Notes under the pieces: model-generated | What the model was told of the DNA's origin: nothing | Seen by the model: only the letters and a program-made list of their open reading frames with translations | The model's database searches: none | Translations under genes and position numbers: made by a program | Origin: Eutypa lata | Taxonomy: Eukaryota; Ascomycota; Sordariomycetes; Xylariales; Diatrypaceae | Direction: 5' to 3' | NCBI GenBank assembly: GCA_022661535.1 | Contig: JAKULF010000014.1 | Location: 558,001-622,000 of the forward strand | Length of the DNA: 64,000 nt | In this document: piece by piece, positions 12,608 through 23,415 of the stretch | Layout of the letters: every line of letters begins with the position of its first letter | How positions within the stretch are numbered: position 1 is the stretch's first letter

Positions 12608-14591
12608 TCACATCCAGATACCAACAGCAGCCACAGCACTGAAAATCAGAAGTGCAGAAGACGAACCGACCAATCCCGCAGACCCCGTGGCAGGCGTCTC
12701 AGTTGACGCCGTTGCATCATCGTCGGTGCCAGTAGGATCCGTGCTATTGCTACTACCACTACTCTCGCTATCGCTCCCATTAACGACAGCAATACGGCCA
12801 TCGAGCTCGAAGTCGAACGGGCTATGGGCCTGGATGTAATCGGTCAGGACCTGATCGATGGTATCGAGGACGACGAGGTCGTCGACGGGCTCGAGGATGT
12901 TGTCGCCGCCGCCGGCGAGGAAGTCGAGCGTGACGAGGGTGTACTCCTCGGTACTATCGGCACCCACGACGTCCTCCCCGACGGTGAGGCGGACGAGGCG
13001 CGACCCGGCCTCGCGGCTAGGGTCGTACTCGACCTTGACGCCGGTGCTGACCTGGAAGAAGCTCGTGACCTCCTCGCCGTTCGCCTGGCTGACGCCGCTG
13101 ACCAGGCCCTCGAAGATCTGCCGCAGCTCCGCCCCCGTGTACGTCACCTCCACCACGGCGTTGCCGAACGGGAACGACGTCAGCACCTCCCCGCGCGTGA
13201 TCTCCCCCTCGTCGATGGTCGCCCGGATGCCGCCGGCGTTGACGAGGGCGAAGGCCGCGGTGCTCTCGCTGCTGTTGGTGCGGTATTCTAGCAGTGCGCT
13301 GGAAAAGGGAGAGAGGGGGAGATGTTGGTTAGTAAGTGGGTACTACACTATGGAAGAGAGAGAATATGTGGTTAGTTAGGGAGTAGGTAGGAAAGTTCAC
13401 ATACTCGGATACCAGGTCGCCTAGCGTGCACTCTTGCTCTTGGCATGTAGACTGGTCCAGAACGATGTTCGTCTCTCCGACCACCTCGTTAGCAAACTCC
13501 TCGAAGGGACCTCTCCATTCGTCGATTTGCGCCTGGAGGCCCTCGTCCTGCTTGGTGGTGTTGGTCAGGTGGATGGGAGCGCCGTGGTAGGCCAAGACCT
13601 TGCCCTCGGTGTCGTAGGTGACGTCGATGTACCCGAGGTACTCGCCCCATCGGTACGCCGTGACGATGAAGACCTCCTCGCCGTCCTTGTTCGTCTCGAT
13701 GGTCGGGTACGGGCCTTCGGCGTCCTCCATATCGCCAAGAAGGGTGTGCGAGTGGCCGCCCATGATAAGGTAGAGACCGGTCGTCTCCTGCGCCAAACGC
13801 TTGTCTACCTCGTACCCGATGTGGGTGATGGCCGCAATACGAGTGATGTTCGTCGTGCTGCGGATCTTGTCCACTGAAGCCTGCACCGCTTTGATGGCGT
13901 CAGTGAACTGCGTGTCGGGGCCCGGACTGGAGATCCCCGGTGTCGTTTCAGTAGTCACGCCGATCACTGAAGTTAAGTTAGCATTGGTCTCCTCTCATTT
14001 TTCTACACACTCTCCTCAGGGAATAGAATACTACATACCAGCAAGCTGATGCTCCTCGAATATATGATAAGGTTTAATGGTCTCGTTCAGCTTCTCGTTC
14101 TTCGAGTTGATGTTGGCCGACACGATGGGGAAGGTCAAGTTCTTGAGGAAATCCCCGAGCTCGTCGTCTCCGCCGTCGAACTCATGGTTGCCGAGGGTCA
14201 TGGCGTCGAACTGCATTTCGTTGAGGACGTCGGCGATCTTCTCCCCCTTGTAGAAGGTGTAGAAGAGCGTGCCCTGGAACTCGTCGCCGACGTTCAGCAG
14301 CAGGCTGTCGGGGTGCTCCGGCCGCGTCTCGTCAATGACCGTCTTGACCCTGGCGTAACCGCCGTAGCAGCCGTTCTGGGGCTTCGTGCAGTCGGTGCCG
14401 GACGACGAGAACTCGTCGAGGTGCGCGTGCACGTCATTGATGTGGTAGAAGGAGATGTTGTAGTTGCCTTCGTCGTCAATGAAGCGCTTCGCCATGCGAC
14501 TGCTGTACAGAGAATCCTCGGGAACGGCAGCGGCTAGACCCAATAGCCCACTCGCTGCGGCGAGGGACGAGATGAGAGTTAGGCCGACCAT
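12608..14591 (-). CDS. Secreted, GPI-anchored 5'-nucleotidase / metallophosphoesterase
   Basis: Three exons (14591-14039, 13966-13405, 13298-12608) encode 601 residues. A signal peptide (MVGLTLISSLAAASGLLGLA) is followed by the calcineurin-like metallophosphatase domain: FYHINDVHAHLDEF (D-x-H-x-H metal motif), NVGDEFQGTLFY, TLGNHEFDGGDDE, AAITHIGYEVDK and LIMGGHSHTLLG. The C-terminal 5'-nucleotidase domain has NAGGIRATIDEGEITRGEV, SFPFGNAVVEVTYTG and LDFLAGGGDNI. A Ser/Thr/Asp-rich linker leads to a final hydrophobic helix (SSALLIFSAVAAVGIWM), fitting a GPI-anchor signal. The protein should hydrolyse extracellular nucleotides or related phosphate esters for phosphate or nucleoside scavenging; the exact substrate is not readable from sequence. 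All metal ligands appear intact. Confidence 0.93.
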
Positions 14592-16891
14592 TGTGATACG
14601 AGATGCAAACAGACAGTCAGTCAGTCAATCGGTCACTCGCTCACTGACATGACATAGAAATGACAGCAGCAGTAATGTCGCGATGCACGCGACAGCGCGG
14701 GATTGAAAGACTTTAAATACAAATACAACATGCATGAACGTCGATCAACTGGGGGGTTCTGTAAGGACCGTTCTGAATTCATGAATCATTCCATAATTTG
14801 AGTACACTAGAAAGGCGCCGCACTTTTTGCATATATGCACGAGTCGTTTCAAATCTTAGTTAGTTGGAATCCGACCATTCTTGATTAAATATCTGCAAAA
14901 CATTACTTGTGTGTATTATTACTAACTTAAATTCCAATCATCTTCATCACTTATATTTAAGCGTATCAACAGTGCTGCTAGATATCGTACCGTCTCTGAA
15001 TACATAGCATGGCAGCTGCATGGCCAGAGGATTCTCATCGAGACGAAGGTTTGAGCTAGTTAGTTAGCATTTGAATGATTCCGGATCTTTAGAAAAGCTG
15101 CAGGTACCTAGTCTAGGTATCCGGCGATCTCCAGGGAACGGAACTTTTCAGTGGAGACTGCTCTACTACTACAGCTCTGCTTCTTTTCCCTTGTTCGACC
15201 TTCCCGATTTCGCCCACCACAACCCGTAGCGGTGGTACCTAAACCTAGCCCCTTGGCAACTGCAACGTTTGGCAACTTTGCCCTCGAGTTGATTCGACGA
15301 GAGCCTGTCGTTATCGCACCTGCGCCGTGGTTATCTCGGTAAGCTTTTCCAAATCAGCAAGGTACGGGGTTGGCGATCTTGGCAGACGTGAATGAGCTCA
15401 GCAGATTGTTAATACCCCGGCACGTTGGAAGAGCTGAGGTACGATCGCTCCGGTGTCTTGGCAGCCTTTTTACTTAATCAGTTTCAGGAGTCTTCGCCCG
15501 TCAATTAGCACCTAGGTACTATAGTTGCACGAAATAGATATCGCTAGATAAATAGCGTAAAATATTATAGATAAGACGATCTTGTTTCTGTAGAGCTATT
15601 GCTCGTCTATATGTCAAAGGGTGTACGATATAATGGTGATGTTTATGCACTAAACGTATTAGGTATTAGATACGCAATAGGAGACACAAGCCAAGTGATT
15701 CGCAGGTGTAAAGGGGTTATATCTAAGCCGGGTTTCACAGAGCCCCTTGAAAATATATCTAATCAACATCGAGATGGCGTCAGTAAGAATAATTTTGCTT
15801 GGTTTTTACATTAACATACAAATTAATCTAGGCGTATTATCCGTAGTGAAAATCATTTAATTATCTTGGTGCGTTTCAGCACTCGTAGAGAATATTGGCG
15901 GGTGACGCCATCTTGTTGTTTACCCTCTATGAACGTGGATTTGTAGGTGATGTAGCAGTCCTAGTAACTTATTCCATGAGACTCATATGATGTCCTTAAA
16001 TGACACTACTACTTCTTAAGAATAATTCGTGTAGATTTGGGTACCTGGGAAATGGTTTACATGTCACTTAGATATCACTTGACAACCAGGAGTCCAGTGC
16101 AAACTCGAGTTCAATACTTTCATTAGAGTTCTTATATTTGAACTTAAGTTTGCATCTACTAATTTGCCTCAAAATAGCTTGTATATCTGAGGACTAAGTC
16201 AAGTTTTAATTCGGGTTCAAACTTAGCTCATAGTCCGGTAACCATATTTAATTTCCATTGATTAGGTGGTAACCCTAGAGGTTTTCAGACGGATGAAGGT
16301 AAAACTCCATGCTTAAGGGGTAACTTAAGACGACATTCACATCACCTGTAACCACTTTTTATGACCAAGCGTATGTATATTGCCTTAAAAGGCAAATGTG
16401 TTTTAATTATGCACGATATAATTGGGCTAACCTAATCATTAGTGCATGCTCTGACCAGGAATCTAGGAAGACCCAATACGGCACCATTACATATGCATCT
16501 ACCTACCTACCTACCTACCTACCTACCTACCTACTGCTACTCTACTCTGCATCATATATGCATATGTAAGTAGCTTTCAACTCATCTATATCTACTATGC
16601 TCTACCCAACATACGACGATATAATAACTGCGAGGCGGAAGCATGACGGCATCGCACCACCATTAACCCAGCCGCCATATTTTTCAAAGCCACCCCGCTA
16701 TGTAGGACCCCAGCGCCTCTATACACAACATCGCAACATCGTAAAGAAGACCCTCACGTTGGGCAAGTGTGAGAAGTTCGAATTCGCAACTTAGCCGAAA
16801 AGCTTATTAAGCCATTTTCCGAAAACGTTTCTATCTTGGTCAGCAAAACGCAGCTCTACGTAGGATCTTTCATTTTAGCAAAGTTGGCAGC
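14592..16891. other. Intergenic, no gene seen
   Basis: This is the upstream flank of the 5'-nucleotidase gene and the downstream flank of the permease gene. A CTAC microsatellite lies at 16499-16534. I see no coding region; small frames at 15151-15342 and 16597-16794 lack any domain or codon signal. Confidence 0.5.
16499..16534. repeat. (CTAC)n microsatellite
   Basis: About nine perfect copies of CTAC in an intergenic spacer. ATATGCAT-type sequences flank it on both sides. Confidence 0.95.
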
Positions 16892-19004
16892 TCACCTCGG
16901 CGGCGTCGGGACGTAGTTCCTCTCGTACTCCTCGACCTCGGCCAAATTCTTGTGAAGGTCTACCTCCGCCGGGAGGTGCACACGGGTCCTGTGGTAGAGC
17001 TTGTACCCGAGGTACAGCAGCGGGTTGATGAAGACCATCGTGTACCTAAGAGAAGCGCTGTCGTCAGTCGAGAAGACTACAAAGAAAACACACACATACA
17101 CATATCAAGACACCAACCAACTATAGGGGAGAGGGACAAGAGACTTGGGAGTTGGAGAGGATAGATGGCACAGATATATATTTTTACAAAAAAATGAACT
17201 CACGAGAACAGAAAATCTGGGATCTTCCAATTTCCCGGCAGGAAGACGGTGTAGCCGCCGACGAAGGTCATGACGAAGGTGATAATGCCGGCGTAGTAGG
17301 CACCGTACGGCTGGAACCAGGCCTTGTAAGGGAGGCTATCGCGGCTGATGCCCTGGGCCTCGCAGGCGCGGCGGAAGCAGAGGTACGTGACGCACATGGC
17401 GGTGAAGTTGATGAGCTGGGAGGCGGTGACGAGGGAGACGAACCAGCTGAGCACCACCGCGGCGTTGTTGCTCACGGACAGGAACGCCAGCAGCGCGATT
17501 AGCAGCACGGAACTGACGCAGTACTGTAACATATATCGTTAGCAATTACTTCCTTACGGGTATCTTCGCGAGATATTGGAGTCGTTCGCCCCCCGGGGGG
17601 TTGCTGCCAAACACGTCCCGTTGAGTAATATTAAGCAACTAATTGATTTTGAACGAAAGAAAATGATTACGAAATTTTGCTTACGATAGGAATCCCATTA
17701 CGCGTGACCCGCTGTAAGAACTGCGGTGCCTTGCCCTCCAACGACAGGCCGTACAGCGACCGCGACGCGCAGTAGACGTAGCTGTTGCCGGCGGAGAAGG
17801 CGGCGGTCAGCACGAGGGCGTTGACGATGTGGGGCAGGACGGGGATGCCGAGGCGGTTCATGGCGACGACGTAGGGGGAGGCGGCGGCGCCGGGCTCGGA
17901 GTCGCGGAAGGCGGCCACCATCTCCGCGTCGTCGTAGGGGGTGAGGATGCCGACGCAGAGCGAGCCCAGCACGAAGAAGGCCGTGAGGCGGTAGAAGACG
18001 GCGTTGAAGGCCCGCGGCAGCACGACGCGCGGGTTCTCGGCCTCGCCCGCCGACATCGAGACGTAGTCCGGCCCCGCGATCGTGAACGACGCCAGGATCA
18101 GGCACTGCAGGAACCCCTGGAACTTGCCCAGCCTCCCCGTGCTGTAGTACTCGGTGAACGGCCCCGGGTCGTACCAGTACCGGAAGCCGAAGTGGTCGTG
18201 TTGCGGGTTGGCGCCTACCATGACGAAGAAGGTGAAGACGATGAGGCCAACGATGAGTACGAACTTTCCCACTGCGAGAACTGAAGTTAGCAATTGCTTC
18301 TTTACGGATTTCCTTTCCAGCATGGCACGGAAGTTATTTTCTCCCAAACATATCTCGCCAAATAACTTCAAGTACTGAAGCCAGCTACAAAAGAAAAGAA
18401 AACGAAAATAGCCTCAAAGTTACGTACTAGCCGCCCAGAACTCCGTCTCGCCGTAGTACTTAACTGCGGCGAAATTAATCACGGCGTAGAGGAGGATGAC
18501 GATGGCGACGATAGCCCCAGTGGGCACGATGTTGCTCCAGTATGTAATAATGACGTTGCAGGCTGTGATCTCAAAGGGGACCATGGCGGCCTCGAAGACG
18601 AAGAAGTTCCAGCCCGCCATGAACCCGAAGGCCTCGTCGACGTAGCGGCCGGCGAAGCGGATGAACGGCGACGAGATGGGCAGGTAGGTGACCATCTCGG
18701 CCAGGCACATGGTGATGGAGAGGATGACGGTGCACCAGAACGAGAAGGCGAGGAACAGGCTGGCGGGCCCGCCCTGCATCAAACCCCGGCCGATCTGCAC
18801 GAAGAGCGCCGTTCCGATGGTACCGCCGATACCGATCAGCTGGATGTGACGGGACTTCAGCTGCCGGTGGACCGACGTGCCCACCCCGACGGAGCCGACG
18901 CTGGCTGGTCGGCCGTGATTACCGGCAACATCCTTTTCAGGGTCGCGACCCGGCCTGTCGTTCCCATAATCCGGGGGCGAATAATCGATCCCCGAGGATG
19001 CCAT
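16892..19004 (-). CDS. Amino acid permease, AAT family (dicarboxylic-type, Dip5-like)
   Basis: Four exons (19004-18428, 18271-17685, 17523-17204, 17045-16892) give 545 residues. After a polar N-terminus comes the family signature LKSRHIQLIGIGGTIGTALF, then about twelve hydrophobic helices. Conserved blocks include LAEMVTYLPISSPFIRFAGR, FTIAGPDYVSMSAGEAENPR, SAGNSYVYCASRSLYGLSLE and the tail MVFINPLLYLGYKLYHRTRV ending PPR. This is a proton-coupled plasma-membrane transporter; the tail and ANPQHDHFGFRYWYDPG resemble Dip5-type permeases for acidic amino acids, but substrate is inference. The first acceptor was chosen (A|TG) because it aligns with the family without insertion; an upstream AG would add three residues. 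Introns 1 and 2 share sequence blocks (see findings). Confidence 0.93.
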
Positions 19005-20391
19005 TCTGCCCTTTTCCGCTTGGGCTTCTCTGCTCAGGTGCTGAATATTTCACTTTATTTGATTTTTTTGGTTTTTTCTCGGTTTTTTTTTTCAGGAGGG
19101 ACTAGTAGACCTAGAGCCGCAGATAGCGTCTGTACTTTTGAAAAGAGATTTAAGAAGGAGGGAAAAGAACTCGGCCACAAATTCCATGGAGTGTGAATGA
19201 ATATCTGATCTCACTGCGTAGGTGTGACTTCTTATTCGGCTTGCAGCCAGACTCGATCAATGTAACGGTGTGCCAACAAGTCGCTCGCTCAGTAATCGGG
19301 TAAGATTCACAGGAAAAAGAAACGAGACAGGCCTAAGGGAACCGTGAGAAGGCTCAAATTTATTGTGAACCCGGCATTTCGGGACCGTCACATCGGGCAA
19401 ATGTACCTGGTTACCATTTCTCTGCGATCGTCCGGCATCTTGGCTCTATTGGGTTACACCATCTGACTAAATAACAAGGCCAAGGCAGGGTATAATGCAT
19501 ACCACGGCTCCATTCTGGTGAAAGGTTAGTTACTTATGTACCAGGCTTGGCGACTGTCAGCTTGGCTGACAATGGAACAAAGATGATGTCTTGGACATCC
19601 CTTGATGAGGATCATCGGGCAAGCTTTTTTACAAGCCATTGGCAGGCAGAAGAAACCAAATCTCAAAATCTATCGAAAAGCTAACCTTAATACCAGAGGT
19701 TAACTAGTGACCCATAGCTCCGCAAGGCCCTGTTCTAATGGGGAAGACGTCGCGTGGGGTGTTGAACGATGGAGGGTCAAATGTGCTACTCTGATAGGTG
19801 AAAGCCGTAATGGGATCTCTTATAACGTTCTAGGCTCGAGGCTCCAGTAAGCCTATCTAAGTGCTGGGGTGCTGGGGTGCGTTGGGCTAGAAGGAAAGAC
19901 AACCCCACTCTGATCATGTACAACTAAAAGATCAGAGAAGAAGTACATGCTGTCGGCCTCTCCGTCTCTTTATCACTTTCGAAAGTGTTACAGCTACGTA
20001 GTAACGATGTAAATCCCTTGAAAGATTGCATGCGTGTCCTATATTAGGCCATGTCCTGCGCTTGACGTCGACGGGCAACACCGGGCACACCGAGGTCGAT
20101 GTAAACTCCCTCTTGATGGCAACTTTAAGAGGACACTGACAACGACATGTGGTAAAAAGTGTGTGATAAGTACGCATCGAATGAGCCCCGATAGCCGATA
20201 AAATTGTGCGAGGAAACCGTTTTTAACCGGATGAGCACATGGAGCAATGCGGGACACCGAAGATGCCTCGGGCCGACACCACGGTGTGACGGGGGGGCTA
20301 TTATTTATTATTGCAAGCATATGAACTTCCTGTGATCATAGGAAAATAGGGCAGTGCTAACCGGAGCGCACGAGATTGTTAATAATAGCTT
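19005..20391. other. Intergenic, no gene seen
   Basis: This is the upstream region of the permease gene and the downstream region of the PLD-like gene. It has T-rich sequence close to the permease start (about 19055-19092). Overlapping short minus-strand frames at 19932-20320 are not supported. Confidence 0.5.
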
Positions 20392-21885
20392 CTACGCTGG
20401 TGCTTCGGAATCGAAAACTATGTCTAATCTGTTGCTCAAGATTTCGGTAACGCTGTCTCTCACAGACGTAGCAAACTCTGCTGATTGAAATAGAATGCCT
20501 AACTCCTGACTTGTGAACCAACTTGCTCGGTCCATGTTGCCAGACCCGAGGACGGTGTATTGGCCGTCGACAATTGTCAATTTAAGATGCGACTGTACTG
20601 GTTCTTCTGGCGACCGCGTACCTGGATCGCCTGACCGAGGGCGAAAATAGAATATCTTAAGCTTGCCAAGGCGCGAATCTTGCGCCTCTAAGTCGATTGG
20701 GGGCGCTAATGTACGAGCAGTTGGGATACGGCGTTGGGCCTCTGTGTACCTCCGGATAAGAGATTTCAGGCATAGCGACGTCGTCGTTCCAGCAGTAACG
20801 ATTTGTTCCAGCAACATCATGCCTTTGCTGGTTACAATGGTTACGTCGACCCTCCTCTGAAGGGATTTCAAGAGTCTATCCATGACGGCGGATGACGTTA
20901 GATTAGGTGTCTGCATGTAGACTGCACTTTGCGCTATGTCTAGAAGTCGTAGTATCCCATAGTTGAGGGGGGTTGCTGGGGGTGGTGTAGAGAATTGCCA
21001 CGGAAAGAGACGAAATTGAGGGTTACGGTGATGGGAAGAGGGAAGCAGAATTGTCGGAGTCTCGCCCACGTCCACATGTTTGAACAGCGTGGCGGGGCTT
21101 TGAATAGAAGTCAAGCCAATTCTACCAGGTTTTGAAGAGATCAGACCTATACCCTCTTGATTGAGATCACCTCGTTGGCCAATGCTGTCACTCATATCAT
21201 TATCCCATACATTCCGATAGAACTGCATTATTTGGTTTATCACACCCCCGGTGACCTCAACACAACCCTCAAGCCATGGTTCCCAGCTTACATTGCAGCT
21301 AGGTAGAAAGGCCCTGCGTCGATCGATTATCAAGAACTTTGGATGCATGACACTGAACGGAAAGAAGAACAGACTCTTCGCCCGCAGGTCAATACGACCT
21401 GCTTCTAAGACCTCTTGGGAGGGCAGACCTAGTTTGGCAGGCCAAGACGACGGCGGATAGACATACCCCGCTCTCGAGGATGTGTGGAAGAGCTTCTGGA
21501 AAAGCGATCTCGATGAAAAGCATACCCGTATCCGCAATGGCGGAAGGTCGTGTACATCTGGTCCTGCTGCATTCTGGTTGCGGATCTGTTCGCAGCGGTG
21601 CGCGGCAAGCTTCTCTAGGGTTTCGTTTAACGCACTCAGCGTAGACGACGGAGCCCAGAAACAAGTGACGAGAATCACTTCGCGTTCGGCCTCTAATACA
21701 GCGGGGAGCAGGGACCGTGTATAAATCGAGGCACCAGTACCTATTTCGAACGACTCGGGACGAGATGTGCAGACAAGGGATTCGGGGTCTGCGAGATGGT
21801 AGTCTGGGAAGTCACCAGCCTGCTCTTCAGAGCGCTCTGTCAGGCTGGCTTTCCATGGTACCTTTAAATGAGAAAGTGATTCCAT
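20392..21885 (-). CDS. Phospholipase D-like phosphodiesterase
   Basis: A single exon encodes 497 residues. There are two HxKxxxxD catalytic motifs: HPKFLIID at residues 181-188 and HLKLTIVD at 433-440. The second continues into the classical GSGNMDRASW; the first is followed by the weaker FLPSCN. The two halves fit the bilobal PLD superfamily, nearest in style to cardiolipin-synthase-like proteins of fungi. There is no signal peptide or clear membrane helix beyond a short hydrophobic stretch (EVILVTCFW). It may act on phosphodiester bonds of phospholipids or other substrates; the substrate cannot be read here. Moderate GC and lack of introns differ from neighbouring genes, but nothing else suggests transfer. 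Confidence 0.88.
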   Translation of the reverse strand: MESLSHLKVPWKASLTERSEEQAGDFPDYHLADPESLVCTSRPESFEIGTGASIYTRSLLPAVLEAEREVILVTCFWAPSSTLSALNETLEKLAAHRCEQIRNQNAAGPDVHDLPPLRIRVCFSSRSLFQKLFHTSSRAGYVYPPSSWPAKLGLPSQEVLEAGRIDLRAKSLFFFPFSVMHPKFLIIDRRRAFLPSCNVSWEPWLEGCVEVTGGVINQIMQFYRNVWDNDMSDSIGQRGDLNQEGIGLISSKPGRIGLTSIQSPATLFKHVDVGETPTILLPSSHHRNPQFRLFPWQFSTPPPATPLNYGILRLLDIAQSAVYMQTPNLTSSAVMDRLLKSLQRRVDVTIVTSKGMMLLEQIVTAGTTTSLCLKSLIRRYTEAQRRIPTARTLAPPIDLEAQDSRLGKLKIFYFRPRSGDPGTRSPEEPVQSHLKLTIVDGQYTVLGSGNMDRASWFTSQELGILFQSAEFATSVRDSVTEILSNRLDIVFDSEAPA

Positions 21886-23415
21886 CGAGGTCCAATCAGA
21901 AGTTTCTAGTGATTGACTGATTATTGCACTCGAAACTCAAGATATGTTCAACATGTGAATTGCCATGACCTCGATGTAATTATGCTGTAGGTAGTTACAT
22001 GCTGCTGCTGTGTTCGATTGCCACGGGCGGGCTTAACTTAGGTCAATTAGTGGGCTGGCCATCCAGGGATCCGTGCGCTATCTAGGTCTTACTGTTAGAA
22101 CTCCCTGTTAGGCGTCAGTAGCACATCGGACCTACATATCTACATCCTTTAATGAAATAGAAATAAAATGTGTAACGGCGTATTTATTACGCCGACAAAA
22201 TGAGGAGTTGTTTTACAGAGATTCGACTTGCGAATTCCAAGCTAGATTATGATGCTCATCTAACCAACAGATAAACTAAAAAAATCCCCTCCGCTCATAC
22301 CCCTGAGCTTATGTACCTGCTCACGCTACACTTGCATTACAAGTCTACATGTAGGTAGATACTCATTCAACTCTTTTCTATTTAACGTAACCAATCTCAT
22401 CATATTACCACTAATGTTAGACCTGTTATAAGAAGACAAGAAGACCGCTACAATATCGATGTTAAGCTTTATCGATTTTAATGGTTTTTCCCTGCAACTG
22501 TAGGTATATCTCGTACATAAAGTATGTTAGAACTATAAGATATCGATATAGCTTGGTAAGGCTCTTCGCCATTAGCCTAGATATCCTACCTAATCCTACC
22601 TAATTATTGCAATACCAATCTGGTATAAACTATAATGATTTAGTTTCTGATAATTACACTCTTGGGTCAAATCGAGGTCCTATCTAGTATCGGAGAAAGG
22701 TCCGTGCTACAAGTCTAAGTCGTCCGAGCAAAAAGCTCAGGTAGAGTTAATCGGTATCACATATTTAAACATTAAGAGTTAATTAAGGCGACGCTTTTTG
22801 CTAATTGTATAACTTTAAATTATACTTCCAAACTTTGGACGAGACCAGAACTATATACCTCGTTAAGTCCGTGGTTAAATCCTCGCTGGTGAACAAGAAT
22901 ATAATCGACACAGAAAGAAACCCACCCGCAATGTGCTGAATATACTCCAGATAAACGAAACTAACCCGGGTATTTATGAATTACTTAGGACAACCAGAGT
23001 TTGATGAACATTACAGACCCATACAGCTATCAGTAAAGATCATCTCAGACTTTTCAAAAGATTGGTTATTCTATAACAGGAGAGTTCTTGCTCAGGTAAT
23101 TTATAAATGCTATTAATGTTTAGGTTACATGGCCGACCCAAAGTTTATTTTCAGTAGATCTTATATATTAGAATACTCGTCAACTTTATATTATTGCTCC
23201 ATCCTAGATGGCACGGCTACTAGTTTCTGGACCATAAGATACAAGAGTACATTAGGAGAAAGCCTCCTATCTCCGATAGAACATAACATATATATGACCA
23301 ACATAAAAAGCAAGCGACCTCTCTCACTCCGTTCCAAAATCATTCACCAGCCTTAGCTTGATTGATACAGAAGTCATTTACTTACTATCACCAATTAATT
23401 GATATACTCACAACC
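21886..23415. other. Divergent intergenic region, no gene seen
   Basis: This lies between the starts of the PLD-like gene and the repeat-containing secreted protein gene and must carry both promoters. It is AT-rich (about 22370-23100) with frequent TAGGTA/CTACCT words. No coding sequence is supported. Confidence 0.5.

Noticed and set aside
12824..13379. Plus-strand frames over the 5'-nucleotidase C-terminal exon
   Set aside because: Shadow frames of the same kind; the minus-strand product has the full domain and a GPI-type tail.
16499..16534. CTAC array considered as a CRISPR-like or telomeric repeat
   Set aside because: It is a simple tetranucleotide microsatellite without spacers and does not match TTAGGG telomere units.
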